A stretch of 64,000 nt of DNA from Apostichopus japonicus (Eukaryota > Echinodermata > Holothuroidea > Aspidochirotida > Stichopodidae). The stretch's first letter is position 1. Every line of letters starts with the position of its first letter. The stretch covers positions 40,416,631 through 40,480,630 of the forward strand of contig NC_092568.1 of assembly GCF_037975245.1 (NCBI RefSeq). Reading direction: 5' to 3'. This document shows positions 32,301-44,708 of this stretch, one piece after another. Under the pieces are notes generated by a model. It made no database searches. It was not told the origin of the DNA and worked only from the letters and a program-made list of their open reading frames with translations. A program made the translations under genes and the position numbers.

Positions 32301-35300
32301 TACACCAAAAACTGCTTTTCTTTCATTTTGAAATGATTACCTGACTTTGGGAAAGTAATTTAACTTTGTGACAAGAGTTAGGTTTGTAGGGCATACGGTA
32401 GTCAAGTGAGTTTATCAAACTTTAAAAAAGTATATTCAATTTGGAGAGGCATTTAAAATGAAACCAATGGAAAATGATAGTTTCATGTGTTGTCCATGTA
32501 TGGCATCACAAAGTATAGCACAATGTACACTTATAAATATGAATTCATTTTTAGTTTTGTATTTCATTAATTAAAAAATGTTTTAAAGATGGGACTTGGA
32601 ACAATGTGTTGCTGTCTACCTGCTCTTTTTAATGTTAATGGCGTAGGTCAGTGTTAGATTTAAATTTTCTTGCACGACGGGCCAAAAATTTCAAGCACTC
32701 TATCACAAAACTTTTCAAGTAGTCTATCACAGAAACTAAAATTCAACACAGGGCAAGGCTTAGGGCGATACAAAGACGGAAAAGAATATGACCAGAAGGA
32801 ATCGATCCAATTTGCCACTAAAAAATTCATTTAAGAAGGTCGTTAGTTCTATGAAAGATGCACAGTTTTTTTCTTTCTGGTTTCATCTCCTGACTCGGAT
32901 TGCGTATATCTCATATCTGACAATACTTCAGTGTGCTCTGGCGTATTTATGCAAGCTGCTAAGATGTAACATGTCATGTACTCAAACATCCTGCTTCTTT
33001 ACAGATGATGCTGAAGTACAGATCTAGTTTACTGAGGATATTTGAGACTCTCCTTTATTCACCTCTCTTTCTCTTTGGGTACCGAGACGAGACTCAACAC
33101 TTGATTGTTCCGTTAATGGAAGACTATGTAGATCATCCGGTATGGCCGCTGACATAGCTCATTGATTTGGTTTTCTTGCAATTCATACATTCAAATGTTA
33201 ATGCATGTTACATTTAGGGTGGCCAGCATTAGGCTAGACTGTCCAGATAATCTGGTATGACTGCTGAAGCCCTCATTTCATTTATTTGGTTTTCTTGCAA
33301 TTAATACATTCAAATATTGAAGCATGTTACATTTAGGGTGGCCAGAAGTCCAGCATTGGGCTTGACAGTCTGGATGCATCTATGCCTGCCAGTTCTAAAA
33401 AGAAGTAGGGATATGCAGACAACTGGTATATACACAAGTAGGGATATGCATACAACTGGTATACACTAGTAGGGATATGCAGACAACTGGTATATACACA
33501 AGCAGGGATATGCAGACAACTGGTATACACTAGTAGGGATATGCAGACAACTGGTATATACACAAGCAGGGATATGCAGACAACTGGTATATAAACAAGT
33601 AGGGATATGCAGACAACTGGTATACACTAGTAGGGATATGCAGACAACTGGTATATACACAAGCAGGGATATGCAGACAACTGGTATATACACAAGTAGG
33701 GATATGTAGACACTGGTATATACACAAGTAGGGATATGTAGACACTGGTATATACACAAGTAGGGATATGCAGACAACTGGTATATACACAAGTAGGGAT
33801 ATGTAGACACTGGTATATACACAAGTAGGGATATGCAGACAACTGGTATACACTAGTAGGGATATGCAGACAACTGGTATATACACAAGCAGGGATATGC
33901 AGACAACTGGTATACACTAGTAGGGATATGCAGACAACTGGTATATACACAAGTAGGGATATGCAGACAACTGGTATATACACAAGTAGGGATATGTAGA
34001 CACTGGTATATACACAAGTAGGGATATGCAGACAACTGGTATACACTAGTAGGGATATGCAGACAACTGGTATATACACAAGCAGGGATATGCAGACAAC
34101 TGGTATACACTAGTAGGGATATGCAGACAACTGGTATACACAAGTAGGGATATGCAGACAACTGGTATACACAAGTAGGGATATGCAGACAACTGGTATT
34201 AAGGGTGTGACCGTTTAAACGGTTAACCGTTTAACTGGCCGCAAATGCACTATCCGTTTAGAAAATCACAAACCGTATAAACGGAAAATTAAAAAAAAAA
34301 TTCGAATCCATTTTAAACATGAAAATTATTTTAAAATATGTAAAGTACGGAGTAATGTACTGCAAACTATCAATAAAAAACAGAAAAACGATGTTTTAGG
34401 CATGAATAATGTGTTCAATATAATTTTATTAGTAGGCCAGTAGTCATGAACTCATGATAGTGTTGTCAATTCGTTTTCTCAGTTTATATTTGCGACATAT
34501 ATCACCTGTACATGTACATCGATCAATGGCATGGTGAAATCCCGTGTGAAAGTATGTTGACCCCAAAAGACGCAAATGGTCATTCTAGAAAGTACCGTAA
34601 TAGCATTAACAACACAAGGCCAGTTTGCTCTCTCGGGTCCGCACTTGTACCGCCTTTTTTTCACACATGGTATTATACTGTGCATGCATTGCGGGCGATA
34701 TTAGCTTTTTACCGTCACGATAAATAGTTTAAAAATTATCGCGATATTTCGATAATTACGATAATTTTTCCCCTAGCGGAGAATTAGCGTAAATGTAGAG
34801 CTTTGAGTGGACGGAGAAAGAGAGATATATGGAGGGGACATTCAAAGAGAATATCTGAAAAACCTTACAATATTTTCCACGAATGTTGATGCTTAGATAA
34901 GTGCTTCCTCACAATCAACGAGCCCAAAAAACTGGTATACACAAGTAGGGATATGCAGAAAACTGGTAGGGATGTGTAGAAATATACCTGCAAGTGTTGC
35001 TCTTCTCTGTGACCCTATAGTTAAATATGGGGTCAGAGCAATGATTTTCTGATAAATCAATAAAGTGATAAATAAACTGAAGGTAAGGTATCAGGTTACA
35101 AAGTGAATATTTTTTAATTTATATAGAGACTTTCACTGGGAAATGAAGGATTTCATCCAATCACAGTGTTTGATGATTGCTACATGTAATTCAGCCAAAA
35201 TATTATGAATGTAGACATTAAAGTGTACCATGAAAGTGTACTATGGTTTCAGAAGATTTAGTTTTAGCTGGGACTAGAAAAGAAAACACTAGTTCAGGCT

Positions 35301-38300
35301 TCGAATTTCATAATTTTCAGCCACTTGATTAACAAATGCAAGTGCTTAAAAGCTCTACTGAATAAAGTCAAGTTCAAATTGGCCATTTCCTTGAATTTCA
35401 ACACACATTGTTTACCGAACAGGCGGTTGAGAGCAGCCCAATTAATATTTGCCGATAATATGCAGTAATGCAGGGCTTATTTCAGGAATCATAGCGATTC
35501 TTTGACATATGATTGTCAACTGACTTACAACTGGTTTATGTACTAAACGTCTACTGGCAGAACATTTATCTACGGGCAAATCCAGTGGCATTAAGCCAGT
35601 AAATATAGCCCGACTTTCTAAGGCCCAAAGTTTACAGTAGCCTTGCTTGGTTGTGAAAGTGATCAGGAATCTAGTACTAAAATAAATATTTCTGAAATGA
35701 TTTTGATATCAAGTTCAGCCTATAAGTTACAATTGTGTTAATGTCTTGATAGCAGGACATCTTGAGGTGATGTAACCATACAGTGTACTGCTTGGCGTGT
35801 AGATAATATCTCTTAGTACTGATGCAACAGTTCCCAATGCTGCAAGTTTAAACCTAAATCAAGTTAGTTTGATCTTCCATGGAAATCTTGTAAGTGGGTC
35901 TGTACATGTACATTGGACAATTATGGGAAAATTAGTAACTAACAATTGAAAGCATTTGCAATGTGTTTTTGTAACAGTAGTGTTTGCTTCTTTTAGTCTG
36001 TATATGGTTTTACCTCATCCTGCTATGTTTCTCTCTCTCTTTAGAATAAACCTGTCTATGGGGCTTACGTCGAGGTCAGAGCTAGACAAATTGAAATCTA
36101 TTCTGCCAAATTTCTCATAAGAGCACAGTTCTCAGGGTTGAGGTAATAGTTTTAGTATTCATTTCCAGTTTGTGTTTTGTTCAAGTTTGGTATGCAAAAT
36201 TAATGATTTTTAATCATTTCATTGTCTTTTGTTGTTTTGTGTGGGGAAAGTTGAAGGAATACTAGCAATTTCGTTTTTACTCTCTTTTCTTCATTGATGT
36301 AGTGAAATACTTGTGCTTTGTGTCATTGTCATTTGTGGCATAAACATACTTATTTAATGTTACCACTGTTGTGTGTGCCTTCCAATCATCCTTCTCAACA
36401 CTAAGTGAATACTACTATTATAATTTGGCATTCTTTCTCCTTTTTTGACCTACTGCTCCCCAAAGGCGTATAAATCAGGTTACCCTAGGAAGAGTAATTC
36501 ACTTACTTGTCAAAAGGGAATTAAAGTCATTGCCCACTGGATGTACAAGCCCCTATGTATATATACTAAACCATTCAGCACTATAGTAGTGACATTCCCA
36601 GAGCTCCCAACTGACCCGCAATTCGTGGGTCGGACCCGCATTCTAACACCCAAACCCGCTGACCCGCGCAAGCATCCGAAAAACCCGCATTGTAATTGTC
36701 AAGTATACATAAAAAAAATTGCATCAAATTTTGACTTAGCAAACATCATTTCTCTAGCATTTAGCATAATAGAGTATAAAACCTCCTTTACAGCATCATT
36801 TGAACCTCAAATTAGCCTATATTTCTTTTCATTGGGGCGAGCAGCAAACATTTTCATGCCACGGGAAAGAATGAATTATCACCTACTATTCAATTTATTG
36901 ATGTTACACACAAAAAAATGCATATTTCCCAGAAAATTTTGGGTGACAAAAGCCTTTCTAAGTGCCGCCATTTTACATTTAGGCATCACCAGGATTCCAA
37001 AAAAAGGGGAGGGGGACACCCCTCCCTTTATGCCTCTCCCCCAGGACGGCGAATCGTGGCATGGACCAGCATTTGCCTTCTCAAGAGTTGGGAGCTATGC
37101 ATTCCCTACCAACTATTTTGTTCTAGAAGTGATAGCAAAGGAATTATTAATTGGAGAAAGGTTTAATAGTTGTGACTTCAGGAGTGCAAGTCCTCTGTTC
37201 TTCTAATTGAATCATTGAGCAAGTGGTGTTCAACCCTTCACCATTCCTTTTCCATGAACAGAATGTCATGAAATTAGCTGGCCACTGTTGTGCATACTTA
37301 ATAGGTTAGACCTACTGTACTGTAGTTACCCATTTGGTACCCCATTTGGTAAAGAAATTTCAGTAAGGGAATATGGACTGTCTTGAGCAAGTAATAACAA
37401 AGCTGTTTAAAAGAAGGAAGCTGAACAAAATATTTTTAAAAAGATACAAATGGGCTTTGAATTTCTTGTAATAATCAGGGATGTGCCCACGCTGGGCTGC
37501 CCCGCCCCTGCAGCACTAAAAATTACCGCCCAGCACTGTCTTAAAAAATTGTGAATCCCGCCCAGCACTATTTTCATCTAAAATCCCGACATTTCTAACA
37601 TTATATTCAACATGAATTGGGCCTAGCCTATGCCAAAATCATACAGACTAATAATGCATCAGTTACGCATGCGAGAAACATTACTTCCAGCTCTCAATCG
37701 GTCCCTTGTAAAATCTCTTTGAAACAAACTAATAACTTTTACCTGGTACGTAATATATTTCACTAAAAATATTAAAAAATGTAAATTGTTAGCAAACCTA
37801 GTACTTGTGTATGTGCTTAAAAAGCTACACAAGTGCCAGCATTTGGCATCTGAGCACCTTAAAAAATACCCCAGGACAGCGATTAGTATACCTGGCACTC
37901 AGGAAATCCTGGGCACATCCCTGAATAATATATAGAGTTAAGAGAACCGTGTATGGTACGTGCTGGTGAATTAAATCATTAACAACATGAATCAATTACT
38001 GGCAGAAAGGAATTAAAAACAGTTGATGAGAAAAATTAAATACTACGACAATGTTTCAGACAGCACAGAAGTGACTAGCCAAATTGATTCTGGAGAAAGT
38101 TACACTGAATTAAGCTATGTAAAGATAAGTAATTATTATTCTTCTGATTCTTAGCCTTCATTTTCCATTCATTTTGCCCTATATATCTCTAAATATTAAT
38201 GATTTATTTGATGTTTTTACATTTTGCCTGTTCCATCTTCATCTTGGCAGGTATCTCATGTTTTACTGGCCTTTATCTTCATCTTTTCTGGGGGTCTGTT

Positions 38301-39802
38301 TCAATTTCATCATCTGGTCAGTGATAACCTTCCTCTCCTGGGATCAGATGTGGTCATATCTCTTTAAGGACACTGCTAAGGGAACAGGAGATCATTGGAA
38401 GGCCCCAGAGGATGGTGGAGGTTATCTCGACCCTTTTCAGATACCGGAGAGAGAAGAGAGGAGAGTGAGCAAGGGAGACGAGAGAAGAGGTTGGTACTAG
38501 CCTTTACGGTGTTGATAAACTTGATTAAGGTTGTATCAAATTTGGAGAACCTGTTCCAGAATGTCACTGCCACATGCAGAGGAAAGGTACCCTTCCAAAG
38601 AGCAGATGTATGAAAAGAATGCTGAACATATAAGAAAAAGAGTTTGCACAGTCTTGTTAAATCAACTGATAAGGTCTGCAACATTGCTTCTCTCGCCATC
38701 AGACACAGTTGACTAGAAAGTATTTTGTTGGTTTTGTTATCTTAAATGTGACAAAATGTGTTTAAAATCTTGAGAAATTCTGTTGCTTTTAACAGCAGAC
38801 TTGTGACACTTGTGACTTGTAACACTTATGACCCATGGGAAGGAAAACTCCATAAACCTGGGATTGAACTTAGTGAGAACCAGAATATGGTTATCACCAT
38901 AACCAACTCCCATTTGTAATGTATGTGTTCCCTCTGGGAATTTTTCTTAGATGAGGCCAAGACCTTATTCATATCTATGTTGATATAGCTTTGCACTGAT
39001 CTCACCACCAGCAAGCTTCTTGTAGGAAACTATCAACTCTTAATTAATGCCCTTCGTGGTGGTTAATGACAGGCACTCACTCAAGAGTCAAATGTATCAT
39101 TAATTGTAATCCTTGGATACTATCTTGTTCACAGGTTTGTTTTCTTTTAAAGTGGTCTTGCTTTTTCATTTAGTAATTAGTAATCTCACCATCACTATAC
39201 TTCAGGCTGCCTAGCAAATAACAAAATGAAGCCACAATGACATGCAACTCACATGTTCCATCTCTTGACTGACAGCCTTGTCAATAGAATAAGCATGCCA
39301 CGTTATTCACCAGGCAGCCACAAAAGTGAGCTGTAGTACCCTTGCTCTTTATCCAACTGCTTGGCAACACAATGTGACAAATGTTAGCAAGTTTTGGTTG
39401 TATTTCTAATATGTTTTATCATCATCCTTGGTTACAACCGTTGTGAAGGCATTCTCACTTCACTTCTGTGTTATATCTCCAGACTTACTACAAGATCTAA
39501 AATCGTCCAAGGCCGGCCAGCAGAGAACATGGGCCTCTGGTCGGATTGACATCTCGTACAGCGATGACGATTCAGATGACGACATCTTGCTCTGCACGGA
39601 TCTCTCGGGTACTAACAGAAGAAGAGACCCCGGGAAGATCTCTGAAGCTAATATTAAGAGTGGATCAAGTGACAGCTTTGAGACCATCGAGGACAGCAGA
39701 GATGATCCGGTTACCTTGGAGACAAGTGATCAGGCAAAGGGAGCAGAAGGCAATCCTCCTGGAGCCAGATTCAGACAAGGAGCAAAGTCATCCGTGGACT
39801 GA
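29394..39802 (+). CDS. BSCL2: Seipin (lipid-droplet biogenesis protein)
   Basis: ER membrane protein that oligomerises at ER-lipid droplet contacts and guides triglyceride packaging. Eight coding exons: 29394-29560, 30748-30832, 31491-31566, 31966-32033, 33005-33139, 36045-36142, 38251-38489, 39483-39802. All junctions are GT-AG with matching phases. The sum is 1188 nt, 395 aa, close to the human short form. TM1 is about residues 11-43. The lumenal domain follows, with a Cys pair (C58, C67) and the conserved N-glycosylation sequon N73-I-T75 (equivalent to human N88). Then VLMRGQRYDVVLEMDLPQS, MLKYRSSLL...LFGY and IEIYSAKFLIRAQFSGLRY match the family core. TM2 is about 211-244. The cytosolic tail is acidic and Ser-rich (YSDDDSDDD), as in other seipins. 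The second ATG (29400) has a better Kozak context than the first, so the protein may start at Met3. It converges on PIGF. Confidence 0.93.
29838..30192 (+). mobile_element. TA-flanked MITE in seipin intron 1
   Basis: About 355 bp, with inverted ends AAGGCATTGAAGACTC and GAGTC-like/CACACCCTT, flanked by TA on both sides. A second copy in opposite orientation is at 45958-46311. A TA duplication suggests a Tc1/mariner-mobilised element. No coding content. Confidence 0.8.
30648..30747 (+). repeat. Tandem duplication containing the exon 2 acceptor of seipin
   Basis: Two copies of about 53 bp read TCTACCTTTGATTGGCTT...TTTTTCATTCCAG and TCTACCTTTGAATTGCTT...TTTTTCATTCCAACAG. The second ends in the acceptor used in the model (30747). 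The first ends in a decoy AG at 30694, which would add 53 nt and shift the frame. Confidence 0.75.
33131..33370 (+). repeat. Tandem duplication spanning the exon 5 donor of seipin
   Basis: Copy 1 covers the end of exon 5 and its donor (GATCATCCG then GTATGG at 33140). Copy 2, about 115 bp downstream, keeps GATAATCTG then GTATGA (33255) and the shared TTTGGTTTTCTTGCAATT and TACATTTAGGGTGGCCAG text. The second donor is a decoy. Confidence 0.7.
33404..34199 (+). repeat. Minisatellite, 31-35 bp unit, in seipin intron 5
   Basis: About 24 copies of AGTAGGGATATGCAGACAAC followed by TGGTATACACT or TGGTATATACACA. Variants differ by AC/TATAC insertions and by TAGACACTGG in place of CAGACAACTGG. A fragment of the same array reappears at 34931-34978 after an insertion. 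Confidence 0.95.
34192..34938. mobile_element. 731-bp insertion into the minisatellite
   Basis: Minisatellite text stops at ACTGGTAT (34192-34199) and resumes at ACTGGTAT (34931-34938), an apparent 8-bp target duplication. The insert begins TAAGGGTGTGACCGTTTAAA with an AACGGTTAACCGTTT quasi-palindrome. No matching inverted right end is seen, so its class is undecided. The repeat unit itself contains ACTGGTAT, which weakens the duplication argument. Confidence 0.6.
36592..37106. mobile_element. Short hAT-like element in seipin intron 6
   Basis: Inverted ends AGAGCTCCCAACT (36600) and AGTTGGGAGCTAT (to 37098). The flanks are ACATTCCC (36592-36599) and GCATTCCC (37099-37106), 7 of 8 matching. 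It is 499 bp. It explains most of the 253-codon frame at 36445-37206, which overlaps both edges and is not a gene. Confidence 0.7.
37476..37923. mobile_element. hAT-like element with 14-bp perfect TIR in seipin intron 6
   Basis: Begins CAGGGATGTGCCCA and ends TGGGCACATCCCTG, 448 bp, non-coding. The flanks share AATAAT but an exact 8-bp duplication is not clear. Internally, CCGCCCAGCACT is repeated. Confidence 0.75.
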
Positions 39803-40549
39803 TTTGTTTTTTATTGACGAATGCTTCTTCATATGGGAGATTACAGTTGAGATTCGATGGCTGCCAAGATCAGCATCACATTAGAGGTAAAGTGTGAGGA
39901 GTTGGACCAAGAGAATTGCAATGTTTACTGAACAATAATTCTCAGGGCAAAAGTGTTCGGTATTTCGTTTTGTCAGGTGTGTTGTATGTGTGCTGTCTGT
40001 TGGTACATTGCTAATATTTCCACTGTGTCGTGACCAGGATATTTTTAAAGATAAAATCCGAAATTTGATGGTAAGAACTTGACTGAAACCTGCTTTTTGT
40101 TGTTTGGTTGTAGCTTTGTGTCAGTCTGAGATGTAATAGTTACCCATAACTGGACACCGCTTAACCTAATTCAGAGACCTATGGGGTCACAACCATCCAT
40201 GTAGCTGCTCCTAATGAAAGAGTGGCTATTAACCTGTTAACACAATATAGACCATCGAGTCTCATAAATTAATTGTAATGTTGTCTTGTTTCTTTGTTAA
40301 GCATTTAACGTTTGAGCCCATTTTCATCATGCCTTAACTAACAGTTGTATTAAGGTACCTGTTTCTTTCCTACAATGCTTGCTCTACCAGTTTCTTTCGT
40401 GTATTGCTGGAGTATGGAATCACATCATTGTATATCATAAATTTTAGTGCATACTGCATCGAATGTTATATGCTAAGTTTTGCACACTGAATTTACTCAA
40501 TACGCAAACAACTAGTCCTTGTGGGACATAGTTTTTTCAGATTGCTGGT

Positions 40550-40678
40550 AATAAAGGGCTAAAAGTATAAAAACATTCCAGAATATTTAACCATGTGAGC
40601 AACTGGGCGTAGTTGACAGATCTTGGTCCCGGAGTCTGAGTATAGTTACGGCCGAGTTTGAACCAGGTCAGGAATAAA
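40550..40678 (+). promoter_or_regulatory. Candidate polyadenylation signals for seipin
   Basis: AATAAA at 40550-40555 and 40673-40678, about 0.75-0.87 kb after the stop codon. Either would give a 3' UTR of ordinary length. Assignment is by position only. Confidence 0.35.
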
Positions 40679-41130
40679 GTGGACTTTGGTCAAGATTCAG
40701 CTGTAGTTGCTCTTAGTGGAAGAGTGAGTAGTGACCTATGAACCCAAAGTACAAATGTAATGCATTGTTTTGTACAATTTGAAAGCCCTTGTGATCAATT
40801 TAAAAGTTTTGTCCATCTGATTTTGTTGGAATTAAGTAACAAATGACATTTGCAGGTTCTTATGTTTTTTTATTAACTGCCATCAATCATATCACCAGTT
40901 TGCAACTTGTAACATGACTAAAATAGTAGAGTTATTATCCTACTTAAAATGTACTTTTCCAGCATGTTATGGCAACCTCAATTTTCTTTCTTCGTAACAT
41001 TTAAAAAAAAATATACACCAGTGTGTTCTTTATGTGCAATTGACCAAAGTTGAAGTTAACACATTCTTCAATGGATTCACAGTATTGTAAAAGCAGTGTT
41101 AGGATCACTTTAAATATTTCTTTCTTTTGT

Positions 41131-41350
41131 AGCTTTTAAGATCATATATTCTAATCAGTAGGCTCTTTTGCAGTCCATGTTGATGCTGTACAATGTTGTC
41201 ATTGAGAGTGGGTGGGATGGGAGGTTGATTGAGAGGACCTTCTGTAGCTATTAAGATCATTCATTCTGTCCAGTAGGGTCTTGTGTGGTCCATGTTGATG
41301 CTGTAATGTTTTCATTGCGAGCCAGTGGGAGTTTGATTGAGATTCAGAGG
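41131..41350 (+). repeat. Two-copy tandem duplication, about 115 bp
   Basis: TTAAGATCATATATTCTAAT...TCCATGTTGATGCTGTACAA is followed by TTAAGATCATTCATTCTGTC...TCCATGTTGATGCTGTAATG. The copies are moderately diverged. They lie between the two convergent genes. Confidence 0.75.
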
Positions 41351-44300
41351 CAAACTTTGAAAACTTGTTTCCCCTAATCTTTTCACATTCACAAATGGGT
41401 CATGCCAGTCATGGTAGATTTATCAGTTTAGTTCTTACTTTATCTAGAATGAACAGGTCAGATAAGTACTTAAATTTTATCTTATAGCAAAACATATCAT
41501 TAGAAGGTTGAAGAAAGTTTACTTGATGCTTTCCATTGATTTTAAAGTAAAAACAAAACAAACGCAAAACCAAAAAAATATAAAGAAAAATGGAAATATG
41601 TATTTCTAATTTTGCAAGTCAAGTAAAAGTTGAGGTCTCAAAGCTACGAAACATTACATATAGTATTAGGCCTAGAATTTCCTAATTTCATCAAGCTACT
41701 GTAACAAAAGCTAGCAGGAATTACAGCTCACATTTGTCACTCAACAGGTTTATGGAAGCAGTTCAATAATATTTGCTGACAATAAGCAGTAATACATGGC
41801 TTACGTTAGGCACAGAAGTCATGCTGATTCTTTCACTCACGATTTTTACCCCATGTATGAACTTGTTTTTGTTCTTAATTTGTCTACTGGCAGAAAATCT
41901 CCAGAGCCTTTTGTTTATCTACTGGCAAAACAGTAAAATCCACTTAGCAAGTACATAGCCTGAATTTCGAGGTCTGTATATGATGCTTACTGACATAACC
42001 AATATCACAGAAGGACATTGTTACATCGTGGATGGTGATGAGGGTACTCTAAAGATATCGGACACATGATGAAGTGAAAATGACTTTAATTCTCCTTATT
42101 GCTGAATGTACTGAATGTATACGTCATATCATTAATTCAAGAACTTACAGAGGGAAGGGAGTAGATACGTCATCTAATTAAATCAGGATAGATTAAAATA
42201 GGAATGACAAGTGAAATATTTCATATCCATATCGTGCTGTGTGCATGTCAGTAAATCAACAATGGAGATCTAACTGGAAAGTTATCAAATTGGAAAGCTG
42301 CATTAATATTTTACGAAAAGTGTCTTTTCAAAGTTTGATGACAGCAAATTAATCGCCCACCAAATAACAATTTTTCTAACTTTCAGATAGCTACTGGTGT
42401 TTATTTTATTACTTATCATTATCATAATTTTATATATTTTTTTATACCAGGAGGCGGTGTTGACTGAACAGTTTCTGTTTCTGATGCACTCAGTTATTTG
42501 GATGTCTACAACTGTCAACAGGAAATGAGAATATGATTTCAAATGTTTTACAATATTAATTACATGTAGACATCTCTGACATTTTTTAAGTGCAATGAAT
42601 ATATTATTATGATTGTAAGCTTTTGCAGAATTAAAAGTTAGCTTTAACATCAAAATATCTGGACTTTTCCTTTTTTTAGTGCTGTTTATAATTTTTACTT
42701 TTGTGTTGCTCAATTAGTGCTCCCTACAAAAAGTCACTTTTCAAAGAATACCAAAATAAATCCAAGTAAATGAAGAATGGAGGTCACCTCTGGGTTACTG
42801 CACCACCAAGATCGCAGGTTTGAATCCCATTTCTAGCGGTATATTTCTTTGCTATTTTCCAGAGCTCAAAAACTAGCAGAATATTAACGGTTCACACAAA
42901 TTATCAACTCCAAACATCTTAAATGGCCAAGCTAACCAGCTAATATATTTGAACAACAATAAGTCGTATGTAATGACACAAATTCTAACAAGGAATGAAT
43001 TGGAATAAATTATTTGATCAATGTCTTCTCTTTAATGATTATTCTTCTTTGGGAGTGGTAAATTAGAACTCAATTTAGATCTTTAGAAATTTTTTCCTAA
43101 ATAAAATGTATAAAGGGATATTTCAAGTGGCAAATAAATGTAACACTTATCTTGAAAAGAAAAATATTTCCCCCTATTAGCTGAAAACTTGTTTCTCGAT
43201 ACCTTGTTCATCATCTGGTTGATTGAATGTAACTTATTTTGACTGGCTAAACCCTCGATACCAGGGAGTGATATCACACAAGGTAGGGTGTGATGTCATC
43301 ACCAAAACTTGATTACCCCTTTATCATAAGCTTGTTGATTTATCCCTAAACTGTCATACCTTTGGGAGATTTGCTTGGCAGTCAGTGCTCTAAGATTGTT
43401 AAAACTTAACCAAAACACAGCTTTTCTGTAGAAACGCTTTTACCTCTACAAATGAGTAAAATATTGTGAAGCCCCCCCAAAAAATTAGCTGAATTGCCAT
43501 GCTGGCGCCACTCACTGTTGTTGCCAGATGCAAAATTAAAATATCACCAAATTGGAGCAATTCATATCTTCACCATACAAAAATGATATGAGGAATTGAG
43601 GTTGTAATTTCAACTACGGATGCAGAACATTTTCAACAGTCTTAGTTTGCAATCAACTTGTCACAGAAATATCTTTTTAAGTTTTATGTGAAAATAGACA
43701 AATTTTCAACATGGCTTGCCATTGTTCTAGATTAATAATTGTATTTTTGTATCTTAAATTAAACTCAATGTAATGAACCAAGAGAAAAATAGCAGTTTCA
43801 AGTACCACAATTTTTGTTGTTGTTGTTAATATGTTGGAGTAATATCTGGCTGATGTATAGGCCCTAGCAGGATACAACATATTCAGCCTTATGACTTATA
43901 TAATCTCAACGTATATTAGCATTTAAGAAAGGCTGACCTAATGTACAAGGGGGACACTGTGTAGGTGTGTGCTACATATACTAACTATCAGCTGTTTTCA
44001 ATATTTATAGAGCTGCACATGATATTCAGGCTCAAATAATCACTGTTGTATGTTGTTGTTGAATAAGGTTATACAAACCTTCCACTGAGAGAAGAAATAC
44101 TGTAGCAATGTCTGTCATATATGGTATCATTTCTTGTTCTGTTTCCGTGGATAATTACTGCAATTTCTTTTCTGAGTACAGAGGAGGGATTGATCAATCA
44201 GAACTGATCATTCAACAAAGGTATTTAACAAAATGGAATCATGATTTACAGAAGCTGAAACCAGTGAATGAAATCTATATTCCCACCTAAATAGTTTGAA

Positions 44301-44708
44301 ACTCAGAGCTAATTTTAGCAGACTCTTACAGTTCTTAGAAAATGGGCTATCAGAAATGTACGAGGGAAGAAAACAACATCAGTCTTTTGCCACAAAGTAA
44401 ACTGCTTAGTGGTCAACTGAAGTCCATGAGGAATTGATGGCACAACTCCAGTGCAGAGTCTATATAGATAAAGTACAAATCTAATGTAACGTTTACATCA
44501 AGTCTGAGAGAATCCACTTTTTTTAGGGTGTTTGGCCACCTGGGCACCATCACAAAAGTAGCAGAATTGTGTGATCTTTCAGAAAAAGTTCTTCAAATGC
44601 CAATGATTGAAAGCCTGACCACAAAAGAGTAGCACAGCGACAAGATGTGATCTTAGGCGCATCCCCACACAAGAACTCTTGGAAAGCAATCTATGACATC
44701 CTTCTGAA
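41350..44708. other. Intergenic between convergent genes
   Basis: About 3.3 kb, AT-rich, no convincing frame. It must contain the PIGF 3' UTR at its right end. The nearest clear minus-strand AATAAA noticed is far away (forward TTTATT at 42400), so the PIGF poly(A) site is unassigned. A short 'gcaggtttgaatccca' (about 42813) resembles a tRNA B box without the rest of a tRNA. Confidence 0.4.

Noticed and set aside
33333-34161. Overlapping minus-strand frames of 76-150 codons rich in YIPVVC-like words
   Set aside because: Translation of the minisatellite in several frames; mixed unit lengths merely avoid stops.
36445-37206. 253-codon plus-strand frame inside seipin intron 6
   Set aside because: It overlaps both edges of a short hAT-like element, has no recognisable motif and no splice context; chance frame.
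42800-42835. tRNA B-box-like GCAGGTTTGAATCCCA
   Set aside because: No A box or acceptor stem could be folded around it; at most a decayed tRNA-derived SINE fragment. The similar word near 28050 fails for the same reason.
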